From Siphonodentalium dalli (Eukaryota; Mollusca; Scaphopoda; Gadilida; Siphonodentaliidae): 64,000 bases of DNA. The notes beneath the pieces were generated by a model. The model had not been told where the DNA came from. It did no database searches and saw only the letters and a program-made list of their open reading frames with translations. Shown here one piece after another: positions 19,765 to 31,514 of this stretch; within the stretch, counting starts at the first letter, position 1; each line of letters starts with the position of its first letter. Location of the stretch: positions 84,361,980 through 84,425,979 of the forward strand of contig CP136063.1 of the NCBI GenBank assembly GCA_032622095.1. Direction: 5' to 3'. The translations under genes were made by a program, and so were the position numbers.

Positions 19765-20362
19765 TGGTAGCACCTTTACATGTGGAACTACCGACAGTTT
19801 ACTTCTCTCGTCGTTAGATTTGGCAAATATGCATTTTATATCCATGTTTCCGTTCATATTCTGGCACCATGTGGTTTTCTGTGATAAAATGCCTACAAAT
19901 AATTCCGTGCAAACTTGCCAGCATATGAACGCACCATAAGGCTACGTTCATACGCTGGCAAGTTTGCACGGTACGGTTTGCAGGCATTTTGTCGTAGAAA
20001 ACGATATGGTGCCATAACATGCATGAACGGAAACAAGCACATAAAGTGCAACTGTGCCACAGCTAACTATGTGCGAAGTAGAATCTTTGTAGTTCCACCT
20101 GTGGCGATGCTACCGGAATTTGCCTGTAAATATCATGCAATTATCTCGCAAGAATAAATCATGCAGGTATTTGAAGGCAAATTCCAATAGCACTGTTACA
20201 AGTGGAATTAGATAAATGTTATTTCTCATGTCTTTCACTTTGGTAAAGATGCATGTAATGTGGACTGTTCTGTTCATATTCTGGCACCATGTGGTTTTCT
20301 ATTACGAAATGCCCGCAAAAACATACCGTGCAAATTACTTGCCAGCGTATGAACCTACCCTA
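19765..20362. mobile_element. GTTCATACGCTGGCAAG foldback plus an extra inverted half
   Basis: The complete foldback runs about 19937-20362. Its ends are TAAGGCTACGTTCATACGCT and AGCGTATGAACCTACCCTA; the arms include GCACGGTACGGTTTGCAGGC and its inverse. Immediately left (19765-19936) lies another arm in inverted orientation (ATTCTGGCACCATGTGG ... TTGCCAGCATATGAAC), so three arms stand in a row. This could be nested insertion or an unequal event. No transposase. Confidence 0.65.
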
Positions 20363-20471
20363 ACTGAGATATTTGTAATTGCGTAATTAAGTTGTTGTTG
20401 TACAAAAAAAAACCCATTACATATCTGGCAAGATGCAATCGTGCAACAACTCGTTGAATTTAATGGAAGAC

Positions 20472-20936
20472 CAAGCCTGAGTTTAATGTACCTGTCATTT
20501 GAGAATGAGGTCCCCAGAGGGTGAATTTAGCGACGCTATCCCGCATAGCGGGCTAGCATCACCAAATTCACCACCAGGGGACCTAATTCTGCATAGGCAT
20601 CATATTCTCTTGAAAGTTTCTTTCTTATCAAATTTCTATAGAAACTTCTTCACATAGATTCTATTTCTTTTTTTGTATAGTTTCTCTATATCCACAAATT
20701 GGCAGACGACACAATGCACAATCGAGGTTCCCAATGGGTGTACATCACAATATTCACCATTTGGGAACTTCATTCTGAGTCTATGTCTCCCATTGCAGAT
20801 GAGGCCATGCAGAATGAGGTTCCCATGGGGTGAATTTAGTGATGCTAGCCCGATATGCGGGATAGCGTCACTAAATTCACCCTTCGGGGACTATGCGAGA
20901 TTCTGCAAATGACAGGCACACTAAACTCAAGCTTGT
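20472..20936. mobile_element. Palindromic-tetrad foldback element, long subtype, copy 4
   Basis: Perfect 8-base duplications TGGAAGAC at 20464-20471 and 20937-20944. Ends are CAAGCCTGAGTTTA and TAAACTCAAGCTTG. The long subtype has a central ~200-base insert with GAAACTTCTTCACATAG, CAAATTGGCAGACGA and a second inverted pair based on GGTTCCCAATGGGTG. Confidence 0.85.
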
Positions 20937-20944
20937 GGAAGACC

Positions 20945-21505
20945 CTCATTATGTAATTACAAAATTCACCATTCAAAAGTGTTCAATAGATCGATAGCAA
21001 TCTATAAAGAATTTCATAAAATTTGCCAGAAAATTTAGGCAGCTGCATGTGTAAACAAAGGCTTCTACCACATTGCTGAAAACATTATGTGATATTTCTA
21101 TTGTTTCGCAACGACGATTTTTGTTTTGATTTTGTTGTTATTGATGAACGAATATTCATTATTTTTATACATGATTTAAAATTTGTAGTTTACTGTTTAC
21201 TATATACATAGCGATGCCTTGTGTATATAAGTGAAAACAGTTGTTGTTATATGTAATACATAGACAGAACAAAGCGTGTATCTTAATCGACAATCTTTTT
21301 ATCGAATGAGTTGCGGGGGGGGGGGCAAGGATCTATTTCACGAGTGGCATGTTAACATGCGCCGCCGGCAACGAGTTCCATAAAAAGATACTATATTATT
21401 ATGCAGGTTATGTTTTGTATTTATTACATACCCCATGTGTCGGATAAATTTAATTCATGAATGTGACCACAATAATATTGATGCTATAACTACCTTTATT
21501 GTTAT
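20945..21505. other. No recognised feature
   Basis: AT-rich sequence with a G homopolymer at 21316-21326. No gene-like frame, no inverted ends found. Confidence 0.4.
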
Positions 21506-21509
21506 TTAA

Positions 21510-22082
21510 AGGGGTACTCTACGCCATTTTCAATAAATTCCCGATGATAACAGCGATCTAATATCGATAATATATATATATATATAGAAATCTAAGTCGA
21601 AATTGTAATCTGTAAACGTTCAGGTTAATAGGTTATCTTAAAATCAAAGTTAATAATTTTATATAAATTTAATTTATGGCTGGAGCCATAAATTAAATTA
21701 CGAATTTCCGTGTACAAGACGTAATCAAAATAATTCACGGATATTGGATTGGGCAACGCGTGGCACACATGATCGTGTAAAATAATAAGTTGATACGGGG
21801 CGTAAACACAAGCCACTCACTGACTAGTGACTATACAATGACATAAATGAGTATATGGGGGACTAGTATGCATAAAAATTAACATTTATTTGATACATTT
21901 GCTTGAAAACTGTCCAAAAATTACCCGACAACGACAATTGGTATTTTCGCATTCGGCTAATTTGCCATCCGTATAACATTACTTCGTACTCAACAAACTT
22001 TCAAATAATGGAAATATGGTTACCTTATTGTACGACTCAGAGACTTTAGAAACCAACAACAACATATGGGTACCGTATCCCT
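21510..22082 (+). mobile_element. TTAA-flanked element, GGGGTACTGTAC family, copy 2
   Basis: TTAA at 21506-21509 and 22083-22086. Ends AGGGGTACTCTACGCC and GGGTACCGTATCCCT. Shares long internal blocks with 28651-29192, including AAATTACGAATTTCCGTG and CAACAGACTTTCAAATAATG-like text. Confidence 0.8.
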
Positions 22083-22660
22083 TTAAGCCGGATGAAAACC
22101 CTGTAGGCCTAATTATCTGCGTTTGGCAACAATGTCAACTCGAAGTATTCCGGTTTGCATTTTACTTGTGGTATGTATACAACATTGTAATATGACCTTG
22201 CATACAAGGCTCGTCCTGATTGGTCAGTATCTTGTATTCCCATGGAGACACGACTGTCGTTTTGTTGTACAATTCTAGATATTCTTAATTGTACCACCAA
22301 AAAATGTGGTACAATCAGTGAAATGCTGCCAACGCCTCAAACTTTCAGAAGTTAAACCACACCGGCATTGGTTAATGTCATGCTATAGCCTGAAGAAAGA
22401 GACATATAATGACTATCTACTGTACTATAGACCTACTTAATTTTATTTAAGATGGAACAAAAATAAGTCTTAACTGACATTTTTTTGCCAAAAAAGGAAA
22501 TGAAAAGGTGTCGCCGTTCAAAAGTGACGTCATGTTCTAAGAGAAGAACTGTTTGGTGGAAAATCATACCACGCAGAGCTAGAAACTGGGCTATTATATA
22601 GCAGGTTTAACGTATGTCACTAAAATTTCGACCAAAACATACAGTCGAATTACAAAAGAA

Positions 22661-22765
22661 TCGGCGTGTATAGTAGAATTTGACCACAGAAACTGATTGA
22701 AGGACTCTGCTTCGCGTCGTCCTACAATCAGTTTCTTTGTGATCAAATTCTACTATACACGCCGA
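22661..22765. repeat. Near-perfect hairpin (105 bp)
   Basis: TCGGCGTGTATAGTAGAATT through ACCACAGAAACTGATTG pairs with CAATCAGTTTCTTTGTG through AATTCTACTATACACGCCGA; the loop is about 25 bases (GACTCTGCTTCGCGTCGTC). Probably a small foldback transposon. No target duplication resolved. The flanks 22087-22660 and 22766-23093 hold nothing else recognised. Confidence 0.8.
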
Positions 22766-23097
22766 TGCGCAGTGTATTCATTTCTTAAATATGTCTTCAA
22801 TAGCTGCGATTACGTTCAATAAACGTGCCAATGGGTGTGGAATAAACACATCTACTGAGTAACAGAATGATGCTCCATCATATTTGTTGCACAATTGTTC
22901 GTTATTTGATTATTTGGTACTGAAGTTGTTAATAATGTTCAACATGTTTAATTGTGTTTACATACCACCATTTACGTAGTCTTATAAATACTGTTGGTAA
23001 TAAATCAAGCGACCTTATTTTCATTTATTTGCGCCTCTGTGACATGTAATTCACAATGAATAGGTTTAGATTGAAGGACGTCGACGACGCACGTTAA

Positions 23098-23553
23098 AGG
23101 CCCACTTAATTTTCGAGTCACCGATTATGTTTTTTACAGTGCCTTGATATATGGTTTTAATAACAATCTATGCCATAGTATATGATTAAAATACTATAAT
23201 TCGTCATAGTTTGGAACGTTTGTGTCTCAGAATGTGACTATAGAGTAATAGAAAATAGTTGAAATCATAAAATCATTTCCCCCGTTATGGCTCCCAGAAT
23301 GCAACAGAATTCAAACTATTGTTTATTTTCAATGGAAGAGGAATAACACTATATCTAAATATATAGAGTTATTCCCATTCCATTGAAAATTATAGACTTT
23401 GTGCATAAACTTTAGCAGAGAGCAGACGTCAGTATCTCAACAAAAACAACATGTTTATTACATCGAATAATACAATTTTATGGAGCTTCCTCTTTCAGAT
23501 GCTATATTATATGGCATATATTTTATCTGGGGGTTCGAAAATTGAGTGGGCCT
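23098..23553. mobile_element. TTAA-flanked element, AAGGCCCAYTTAATTTTCGA family, copy 2
   Basis: TTAA at 23094-23097 and 23554-23557; ends AGGCCCACTTAATTTTCGA and TCGAAAATTGAGTGGGCCT. Its right end (GCTATATTATATGGCATATA then TTTTATCTGGGGGTTCGAAA) is the ancestral form of the unit expanded at 42.3-43.9 kb. Confidence 0.85.
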
Positions 23554-23735
23554 TTAAGCATTGACAGACTACATGCAGGGCCGGAAAACTACGTCATAAT
23601 TTGCTCCAAAATGACGGTAAGGTATCACGCCAGACTATTTCAACATTCGTTGTTTCTCTATTTCCCAAAGATACCAGCAATCTATTCGATCAATTAGCTA
23701 TTACAACAATTCATATCGGATACTGAACAAACCGG

Positions 23736-24490
23736 ATATCGAACACATGGGCGTGTCATTATAACGAGTGAAATATACATTTAAAAATATTTAAGTTTAA
23801 TACGAGCGCGCCACTTTAAAGTCCCATTTTAATTTTCGAACCACCAGATCACATTATATACAACATATTCCATATTGTATACCATTTGAAAGGGGAAGCT
23901 CCAAAACATTGTATTATCAACTGATCCGGTAGAATGAACTGCGAACATTGTTTTTGTCGAGGTACTGAGGTGTGTTCTGTGATTAATTTTGATCCAGACT
24001 GTACTATAAAGTCTATTATTCTCAATGGAAGGGGAATAACTCTATCTATTAGTTTGATTTCTGATGCATTCTGGGTTGACAATGGTGAGTCTTGAAATCT
24101 CTCTCACTTGGTGGACACTCCAAGACCACAGCTGTTCCGTATTCTGGTGGAATATATATATATTTTGGTTCCTCTTCCAAATGGTATATAATATGGGATA
24201 TGTTGTGTACAGTCTGAGTAAACTCATACCTAAATATTCATTACAACATTGATATTTCAAATATAGAGTCGACGTTCACCCAGACTGTGTTGTGTATAAT
24301 GTAATCTGGTCATTCGAAAATTAAGTGGGCCTTTTAAAAATGCATCGCTATACAATACATACGTAACTATGTATTTGTATAGCAATATATTTTCTTTAAA
24401 GTGGCGCGCTCGTTTTAAACTTATATATTTATTTTTAATTTATATTTTACTCGTTTTAACGACACACCCCTGAGACATCGAACACATATT
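23736..24490. mobile_element. Outer inverted-repeat element holding a nested TTAA element
   Basis: Arms of about 80 bases at 23745-23819 and 24396-24485 read, from outside in, GGGCGTGTCATTATAACGAG, AATATACATTTAAA and CGAGCGCGCCACTTTAA; the right side is the inverse. Between them lies a complete AAGGCCCA-family copy at 23820-24333 plus a small spacer (24338-24395) with its own palindrome (TGCATCGCTATACAA / TTGTATAGCA). The inner element sits exactly at TTAA 23816-23819. Confidence 0.7.
23820..24333. mobile_element. TTAA-flanked element, AAGGCCCAYTTAATTTTCGA family, copy 3 (nested)
   Basis: TTAA at 23816-23819 and 24334-24337. Left end AGTCCCATTTTAATTTTCGA, right end TCGAAAATTAAGTGGGCC. Contains CCATATTGTATACCATTTG, as in copy 1 at 5102. 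Confidence 0.75.
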
Positions 24491-24641
24491 ATTTGTAAGG
24501 AGATTTTTGCGTTCAAATTTCACAACCTCGATCGAAACATTGTAACCAAACTCACTTATAGTTTCTCAAGAGTCATATATATATAGGGACGCGATTTAAA
24601 TTGAGCTAGCGAACATTATACATGTAGCCCATTCGCCATCT

Positions 24642-24858
24642 TACAGTAATGCCCAAAGTAATTGACCACTTAACCACAGCAGAATTATGGGTAATTTTTC
24701 AGGATTTAGTCGGATATATGGCTTGTTGCCATTTATCGGAAAGCTCTCGCCGAGAGCTTTCCGATGAATGGCAACAAGCCATATTTCCGACTAAATCCTG
24801 AAAAATTACCCATAAATCTGATGTGGTTAAGTGGTCAATTATTTTGGGCATTACTGTA
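24642..24858. mobile_element. CAGTAATGC foldback MITE (Tc1/mariner/pogo-like)
   Basis: TA-bounded ends TACAGTAATGCCCAAAGTAA and the inverse. Two full arms (ACCACAGCAGAATTATGGGT ... CATTTATCGGAAAGCTCTCG) meet at CTCTCGCCGAGAGC. Full-length form of the element truncated at 6631. Confidence 0.85.
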
Positions 24859-24970
24859 TATATGTGTGAGACATCTTGCCGACATTTCGAGCAAATTATG
24901 ACATAAGTTCTCGGCCCTGAAAAGCAAATTTCGTCCAATGGTGGTTGAGCGATATTCTGTAAATAGAGGA

Positions 24971-25114
24971 TCTACAACTCGTCCCCAGTTTATAGCGGAA
25001 TTTACAAAACGAGTCCAGTAAATTAGGTCTGGACCGAGCCTTTTGGCGAGGTCCATACCTAATTTACTGGACGAGTTTTGTAATTTCCGCAATAAGCTGG
25101 GGACGAGTTGTAGA
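24971..25114. repeat. Long hairpin (arms of ~65 bp)
   Basis: TCTACAACTCGTCCCCAG, AACGAGTCCAGTAAATTAGG and GGTCTGGACC pair with the inverse sequence to 25114, with few mismatches; the loop is about 14 bases around GAGCCTTTTGGCGAG. Probably another foldback element family, single copy here. From 25115 to 25848 only a duplicated word, AAGGGTAGGATCxTGTAAT (25498 and 25580), was noticed. Confidence 0.75.
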
Positions 25115-25848
25115 TTATATTTATTACATGATCCAAAGCATCGACAAAAGATACTTAAATCAACAAATGGGACGCGAAACTAACATCGGCTTCTTTAAGG
25201 CATGCGATGACGTTTCACATAACTATTCGTTGTTTGCCCGCGTAAAGAAATAGTCCCAGATAAATAAAGACTCCTTGGCGTATTTAATGACATAACTTTT
25301 CAAACCTTTCATTCATGATAGTTTGTTGGAAAAATATTGGAATCCATAGTATTTTTAGACGTAGCGTACGGAATGTTAACAGACGACAAACCGGAAGTCA
25401 AAGGTCGCCTGGCACTATTTCCTGTTATTAAACGAACGTTTGATGTCACAATTTATAGAATGGGTTTGTTGAATGGGATAAGGGTAGGATCATGTAATAA
25501 AAGTAAGTAGACACTCTTTGTCGAAGACTTTCGGTCACATGGCCTTCCTCAACGATGATTTAATATTAATTTCTAAATAAGGGTAGGATCGTGTAATAAA
25601 TATAATTTCATCATATCACATCCCGACATATTGATATCAAATACCGGTCGAAGCCTCTCTCACTCGTGACTCGCCTTCAAGTTCAACTCTCTTGAGCTAG
25701 CTGTTTGGTTACTTGAGTACGATAAAACAGACATGAATGTCGCAATTACATATCCCATAAGCGTTGCTAGTTTCTGCAATGTCTGCTGTCTTTGTGCGAA
25801 TTTCTTCCAACAAAACGTCGTAAACTTGCGGAAATAACAATTGCGGAA

Positions 25849-26018
25849 GGACACACAGAAAAATTATATATCATACCCAGATAGCAATAATATTTTGGGC
25901 TAAACGTTGGCCCAGCCGTTGGCTAAACGTTGGCCCAACATTTAGCCAACAGTTGGGCCAACGTTGGCCCAACATATTATTGCTATCTGGGTATGATGTA
26001 TAATTTTTCCGTGTGTCC
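25849..26018. mobile_element. CCCAGATAGCAATAATAT foldback element
   Basis: Arms of about 50 bases run from GGACACACAGAAAAATTATA and ATCATACCCAGATAGCAATA inwards, and the inverse ends GTGTGTCC at 26018. The centre consists of repeated GTTGGGCCAACG/TTGGCTAAACG words. Confidence 0.75.
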
Positions 26019-26135
26019 AAGAAAACAATTGGCCAACGTTGGGCCAACCTATTTTTTATGGTTGGGCCAACGTGTTGGGCCTACGTTGGGCCTACGTTGG
26101 GTCAATCATAAGTTACGTTGGGCCTACGATTGGGC
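25895..26135. repeat. GTTGGGCCAACGTTGGGCC tandem words
   Basis: Self-complementary TTGGGCCAACGT words repeat through the centre of the foldback and continue past its right end to about 26135, changing to CGTTGGGCCTACG. An open frame translating to ANVGPTY-type repeats is a by-product of the array. Confidence 0.7.
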
Positions 26136-26599
26136 AACCTATATGAAAGTAGATGGTGTCAGCTTCATTTTCGGAACTGTTAAATATATAAGGTAAGTAA
26201 TCGTCAATGAGTATTGAGTATAGAAAGGGTTAAAGATTCCCAGTTAATAACTTTTGTATTTGATATCGTTTTCTGCTTTTTTGCTGTTGAAATTTACCAA
26301 ATATGATATGTAATCTACATGTTGACACTGGTTGACATATAAATATCAAAGAGTAACATTTTGTTGTGAAAAATCTAACAAAATCATTTTTGGCGTCAAT
26401 TCAAAAGGTCGAAACGGTGTGCAATAAATGCATAGAAAATCAACATCAAACAACAAAATAGCGTCAATCGTTTAGCGCTTTTCGTTCCATGTAATTTTAT
26501 ACATTAAAATTGAAACAAAAAGTACAATCGGTTTCGTAAAAATTAGCCTCTAGCCCTGAATGCATCTTACTCAATTAGTCATTCATTATACGCCATTTT

Positions 26600-27020
26600 T
26601 GATTTTTGTTTAAACGACGCATTATGTTATTGGCCGGACGTCGGACCGTTCGCTTTTTGTTCCTTTCCGGATGATAACTTTAGTAATTCTGAACTGAATG
26701 GACTGAAATGTGGATGTTGGTTTACTAGCACAAAATACAGGTCAAGTTAGAATTTGGGTTCCGCCCGCCAATTTTCACCAGAGTTACGGCCCATTTTGTT
26801 GGAATTTGTACTTAATTTTCGTTTCCGGATTATAAGTTTATTAAGTCTGAATTGAATTGAATGGAATTAAATTTGGTATATGAGTTTACTAGCCCAAAAT
26901 ACAGGTCAAGTTCGAATTTGGGTTCAGCCCGCCAATTTTTAAAACCTGAGTTATTGCCCATTGTTAAATTTTCTACGGGTGTGTTTTTTCACGCCATAGC
27001 GATGCTCTTGCTTGTATTAT
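26600..27020 (-). mobile_element. AAGAGCATCGC-headed repeat with ~155-bp tandem subunits
   Basis: Two subunits, about 26668-26822 and 26822-26965, share TTTACTAGCxCAAAATACAGG, TCAAGTT and GAATTTGGGTTC. An inverted head (GCGATGCTCTTGCTTG) lies at 26998-27013. The same subunit and head recur at 63821-64000, and a related design at 59390-60112. From 27021 to 27589 nothing is recognised. Confidence 0.55.
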
Positions 27021-27589
27021 AGTATATAGCGGCTTCGTGCATATATTTTGGGAAATTGTGCATTTTATGATAAAAGCAACATATTCTACATAACTATGTG
27101 TACCTGGGATCTAGGGTGAAAGTATAATCATAATTCAGAAGAATGCTAAGTCAGAAATTTCGTTTGGTTGCCACGACAATCACCTTGATATACTAAGCCA
27201 TTCAACTTTAATAATACAAAAAATGTTGGTCATTCCGATTATATAGTAGAGCGAGTTCTATTGTATTGCATTCAAGGTAGCGACCAAGATGGCCGCTGAT
27301 TCTTGAACCAGGCCGCTGCTCTAAAGCATATACACGACCGGTATCAATGTTTGAAAGAGAACAAAATTAATATCTCGCCATTGACAACATTATGCGTGTA
27401 ATTTGTACCCAAACCAGAATAACGAGATGTGTACATATATACATTGTATGTATTTATAAATATGATTATTATGTTGATGAATTTTTTTCTTGTGCCATAT
27501 AGTATGTGACATGGTATACATTGTTTATGAATTAAATCACACAGTGAAGTAACGCCTAGCTGGTTCCATGTCCCACGTCCATGCATGGG

Positions 27590-28450
27590 TGTGCTAGAGG
27601 GTCTCCGTTTGTGGGTGTCTAAATTATAATTTCCAACTGCACCCTATCCCCTTGAACCAGACCACAATTCTTGGTAATTCCATGTATACCCCACCATTTA
27701 GGTTGTAATTCTCTAACTGATAGTTGTGTAGTCCAAAATGTGACTAAATTAATGAAAATGGTCAAATTTTACGCAATAAAATTCAGACCACATGCACCCC
27801 ACCCCACCATCTTATCGATACGTTCCAGCCCAAGCCTGACGATTTGGTCGCTTCCGGCCTGATTGCCTTTGTAGGTGCATAACCGAATGTCACGGAGTTT
27901 CAACTTGTTCAACGTTCTCGCATAAAAAAAAGAGTACATAAGTGATTCCAACGCATCGAGATCATCTGCATTTATAAGAAATCCATGTGGTGAATTCCAT
28001 TCGTTGACATGGATGTTGAGTCGTTGTGATGTCTCCGTTTGGGTGTGACCAACTGACAATTCCCAACTGCATCCATGCACACCCCTCCATTGCACCAGAC
28101 ACAAGTTCTGGAAGTTCCATTTGCACCAACTAGGGCCCTACCCTTAACTTTCCAACTGGTACCTCAAGTTTCCCAACTATTGTGAATGTCCAACCTGACA
28201 CCCCCCCCCCCCCCCATATAATGTCCATTCTGGTCTAAACATTCGACCAAGTCTATGAAAATAGGCGACTTTGGTCTAAAAATAACATATTTAACACTAA
28301 ATACTGGTTTGAAAATCAAACTATCAAAAAATGTTTTCCCATTTCGGTGTGAGATTTCCAACTGCTATGTTAGGCATGAAACTGTTGAACAAGTTGACTA
28401 AAGTCGTGGATAGGTGAGACACCCACCCTCCCCATCCCGCCACCACGTCA
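27590..28450 (-). mobile_element. GACGTGGC-ended element, inverted copy
   Basis: On the minus strand it begins near 28447 with GACGTGGTGGCGGGATGGGG and runs through TCAGGTTGGACATT and a 17-base C/G homopolymer (28200-28216) to GAGACCCTCTAGCACACCC near 27590. Colinear with parts of 3033-3468 but longer, with an additional segment at 27850-28020. Confidence 0.55.
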
Positions 28451-28650
28451 ATGCACGGTCGTTGATGATGCGTTCTCTGAAGAATAATCCCGTACGTCTC
28501 CCGAAACCCATGCCGAAAATGTCGGTTTTTTGTTTTGCAATTCGTCGATGGTTGATAAAGGCGGTCATTTGAAATGAACACTTGGTTGATTAATATAAGG
28601 TATATAGCTTTACAGCAAATACGCCAAGGATTGGACATAAAACATTTTAA

Positions 28651-29192
28651 GGGGTACTGTACGCCATTTTCAATAAATTCCCTGTGACTACAACTATCTA
28701 ATATCGATAATATATAGAAAACTGAGTAATTTGAGTCGAAGATGTATTCTATAAACGTTCAGGTTAATAGGTTATCTTAAAATCAAAGTTAATTGTGGCT
28801 GAGGCCATAAATTAAATTACGAATTTCCGTGTACAAGACGTAATCAAAATAATTCACGGATAGTGGATTGGGCAACGCGTAGCACACATGATCGTGTAAA
28901 ACATTATGTTCATACGGGGTGTAAACTCAAGCCACTCGCTGACTAGTGACTATGCAATGACTTAAATGAGTATATGGGACTGGTGTGCATATAATATAAC
29001 ATTTATTTGACACATTTTCTTGAAAACTGTCCAAATATTACTCGACAATTGGTATTTTTGCATTCTGGCTAATTTGCAATCCGTAACATTACTTCGTACT
29101 CAACAGACTTTCAAATAATGGAAATCTGATTACCTTATTCTACGACTCAGAGACTACAGAAACCAACAACAACATTTTAGTACAGTATCCCT
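28651..29192 (+). mobile_element. TTAA-flanked element, GGGGTACTGTAC family, copy 3
   Basis: TTAA at 28647-28650 and 29193-29196. Ends GGGGTACTGTACGCCATTTT and TAGTACAGTATCCCT. Highly similar to 21510-22082 throughout. Confidence 0.85.
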
Positions 29193-29197
29193 TTAAT

Positions 29198-29285
29198 TGC
29201 GGTTCACGATTTGATAGCGATATATAAATCTGAGTAAGAGGTGCCACGCGATTTTAGGATTGTATTTCAAAATGAGTATCCAGAT
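29198..29285 (+). repeat. Dispersed repeat (GGTTCACGATT family), copy 3
   Basis: Colinear with 8038-8135; starts 2 bases after the neighbouring element's TTAA. Confidence 0.5.
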
Positions 29286-29403
29286 TTAATAGAATGGGAT
29301 GGTTATATTAGCTGATACGCATACGATTGGGTGGCGAATGATACCTAAGCCTGGCTTCACGATTGGATGGTGATTGATATTTAATCTAAAAAAAGCGAAT
29401 TAT

Positions 29404-29510
29404 CGTAATATGAAATACAACGAAAAAGCGAAATAGGAAATACACGAAATAGAGGAATAGGAAATGCAGCGAAATATAGAAATAGGAAATACAGGGAAAT
29501 AACGATATAA
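29404..29510. repeat. ~30-bp minisatellite (GAAATAGGAAATACA)
   Basis: Three to four imperfect units of GAAATAGGAAATACAxxGAAATA. Purine-rich on the + strand. The stretch 29511-29910 shows no recognised feature. Confidence 0.6.
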
Positions 29511-29914
29511 CACATGGTGATTAGTATTCATACTGATACCAGTATTAACTAAATAACGGAGATATTTGAAGTGTTTAAAGGGTGTTTTAAACAGCGTTCC
29601 CCTAACTTCCCCAAGCCCACCCACCCAATAGAAGAATTTGACTTATATTTCACCAGAGTTAATCAATCGGCTGTTGCAAATTCTTTCAAACAAATCTTTA
29701 TTTCCTCAAAGTACGTTACATATAGAGTTATTTCCCATTTTGGTCTCCAATCGTGTGCGTATAAGGTGATTAAATGTGATACTCATTTTAATATATAATA
29801 AAAACTACACGTGTCACCTATGGTTGCGATTATACACTAATATCGCCAGCTGATTGTGCGACCCGATTATTCATCTTTTGATAGTCAAACGTGTGCATAT
29901 TAGGTGAGCGTTAA

Positions 29915-30052
29915 CCTTTTCAGTGCCAAGTCCGATTTTTGTATCAACCCATCTTTCCATCAATCTATCAATCACGTATTATAATCAATAAATTTGAAAA
30001 ATGATCAAGGAAATATGGGTTGATACAAAAATCGGACTTGGCACTGAAAGGG
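29915..30052. mobile_element. piggyBac-like MITE, CCCTTTCAGTGCCAAG family
   Basis: TTAA at 29911-29914 and 30053-30056. The ~38-base inverted ends are CCTTTTCAGTGCCAAGTCCG with ATTTTTGTATCAACCCAT, and the inverse ending CTTGGCACTGAAAGGG. The 138-base element is nearly all arm, with a short AT-rich loop. CCC...GGG next to TTAA fits piggyBac. Confidence 0.85.
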
Positions 30053-30126
30053 TTAACACATTTTTCCCAAACCTTGGTAATTTTATCACACAAAAAGTAC
30101 AATGAAAGTGACAAATTCAGCCATAA

Positions 30127-30820
30127 TCTAATATATATTTTGGGACTTATGTCTGTCTGTACGTTACTTGTGTGGTGCACCCCACAAGTCATGCAAACAA
30201 AAGATCGCACCTCACAAGTAACCTGTGGTGCGTACGTCCGTTAGCTATGGCCGGGAAAACTGCCGGACGGATTGAGCCCAAACTTCCTATCTAAGGGTAA
30301 AATCACACATGAAGTGTCATCGCATCGCTTCTGAGAACGTCAGAGCACTCCTTCTCCATTCCCAGTCACCAAAATGACCGTCCTTGGTACTGTGGAGTTA
30401 ATCGCGTTGATAGTTAAAGAGCGTTCGTATCCGCAGTGTCGTTGATAAAGAGCGTATGCGTGTAGTGTTATTATTATGTCTGGTGCCAGACGTGAGTGTG
30501 TCTGTATCCAGACATGAGCGTGTTCTTATTTCTGTCTTCGTACTCAGGGGTTCCAAGGAACGGGGGAGGTTTTCATCGGGTAAGTTTTTCCGCCCGAGGT
30601 GATCTTCACATTGAAACGGGTACCCACAAACGTACCTCTTTTATGGACGGGTACCATCACGGGACGGGTACCATAATTTATCTTGATTAAAGAGGCAGAA
30701 TTAACTCAAATTAAATTAAAAAAAATAACGGATTTCGACGATCGTTACCCCGACCTGACCTTGACCTTCAAAACGGTCAATTCAAGGTCAAAGCCCGGAC
30801 GAAGTCGGGTCACCTGCTAG
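30127..30820 (+). mobile_element. Helitron-like element, full copy
   Basis: Begins TCTAATATATATTTTGGGAC after an A and ends GCCCGGACGAAGTCGGGT, then CACCTGCTAG, before a T: an exact A|T insertion with a 3' hairpin and CTAG end. Internal GGTCAAGGTCA-type words and GACGGGTACCATCA repeats are shared with 39905-40664. An inserted palindromic block lies near 30153-30225 (GTTACTTGTGTGGTGCACC and inverse). No Rep/helicase frame. Confidence 0.85.
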
Positions 30821-30994
30821 TATAAATATATTTGAATAAGTAACGGCGCTGGATAACTCAGTATGGTGTGTTCGTTGTGTTACTGTGTACTGTATCACCA
30901 TGGTCAACCTTCAACCTCGATACTGCGAATTGGTCTGAACGTAGTGTTCTTTTCGCAGTAAACTCCATGTCTGGAACTCTGGGTACACCTTTAA

Positions 30995-31514
30995 AGATAC
31001 GGGCGGCATTGGCGGTGGGTATGATGTAAAAATATTCAGCTCCGTCAAAAACCGCCATTAACAGAAAGACTAGTAAAATATAGACAAGCTTTGTTCTTAT
31101 ACCAATCAGAAATATTGCATAAACAGTATGTTATTGTCAATTTTGTTTCCTTTGTTATGTAAACAAAAGCAAAAAGACGTTACGTTACCTGGCTTTTGTT
31201 TGGATCCGGATATGGTAAACATAAAGAGCGTTATTTGTTACTGTTTTCCTGATATGGAAATAATAAAGAGCGTTTATATCATGTGTGTGTGATTAACCAA
31301 TAGAATTGCGCTGTGTTATGTAAACAGAAGCACAATTTATGTAGCACAAGTAGCCTCTTGTTTACGTACAACATCGTACGTCTTGACGACAATATACTAT
31401 TTAAGCGCTGATTATGTTTGGCATATGAACAAACTATATATTTTTTAATATTCCTTCTGTTGATGGCGATTTGAACAAATATGAATATTTCTGCAACGAA
31501 CGCCGCCCGTGCCT
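30995..31514. mobile_element. TTAA-flanked element, GATACGGGCGGC family, copy 2
   Basis: TTAA at 30991-30994 and 31515-31518; ends AGATACGGGCGGCATTGGCG and CGAACGCCGCCCGTGCCT. Intact on both sides, unlike the copy at 14546. From 31519 to 32027 no feature is recognised. Confidence 0.85.

Noticed and set aside
25930-26196. Frame with ANVGPTY repeats
   Set aside because: Translation of the self-complementary GTTGGGCCAACGT words.
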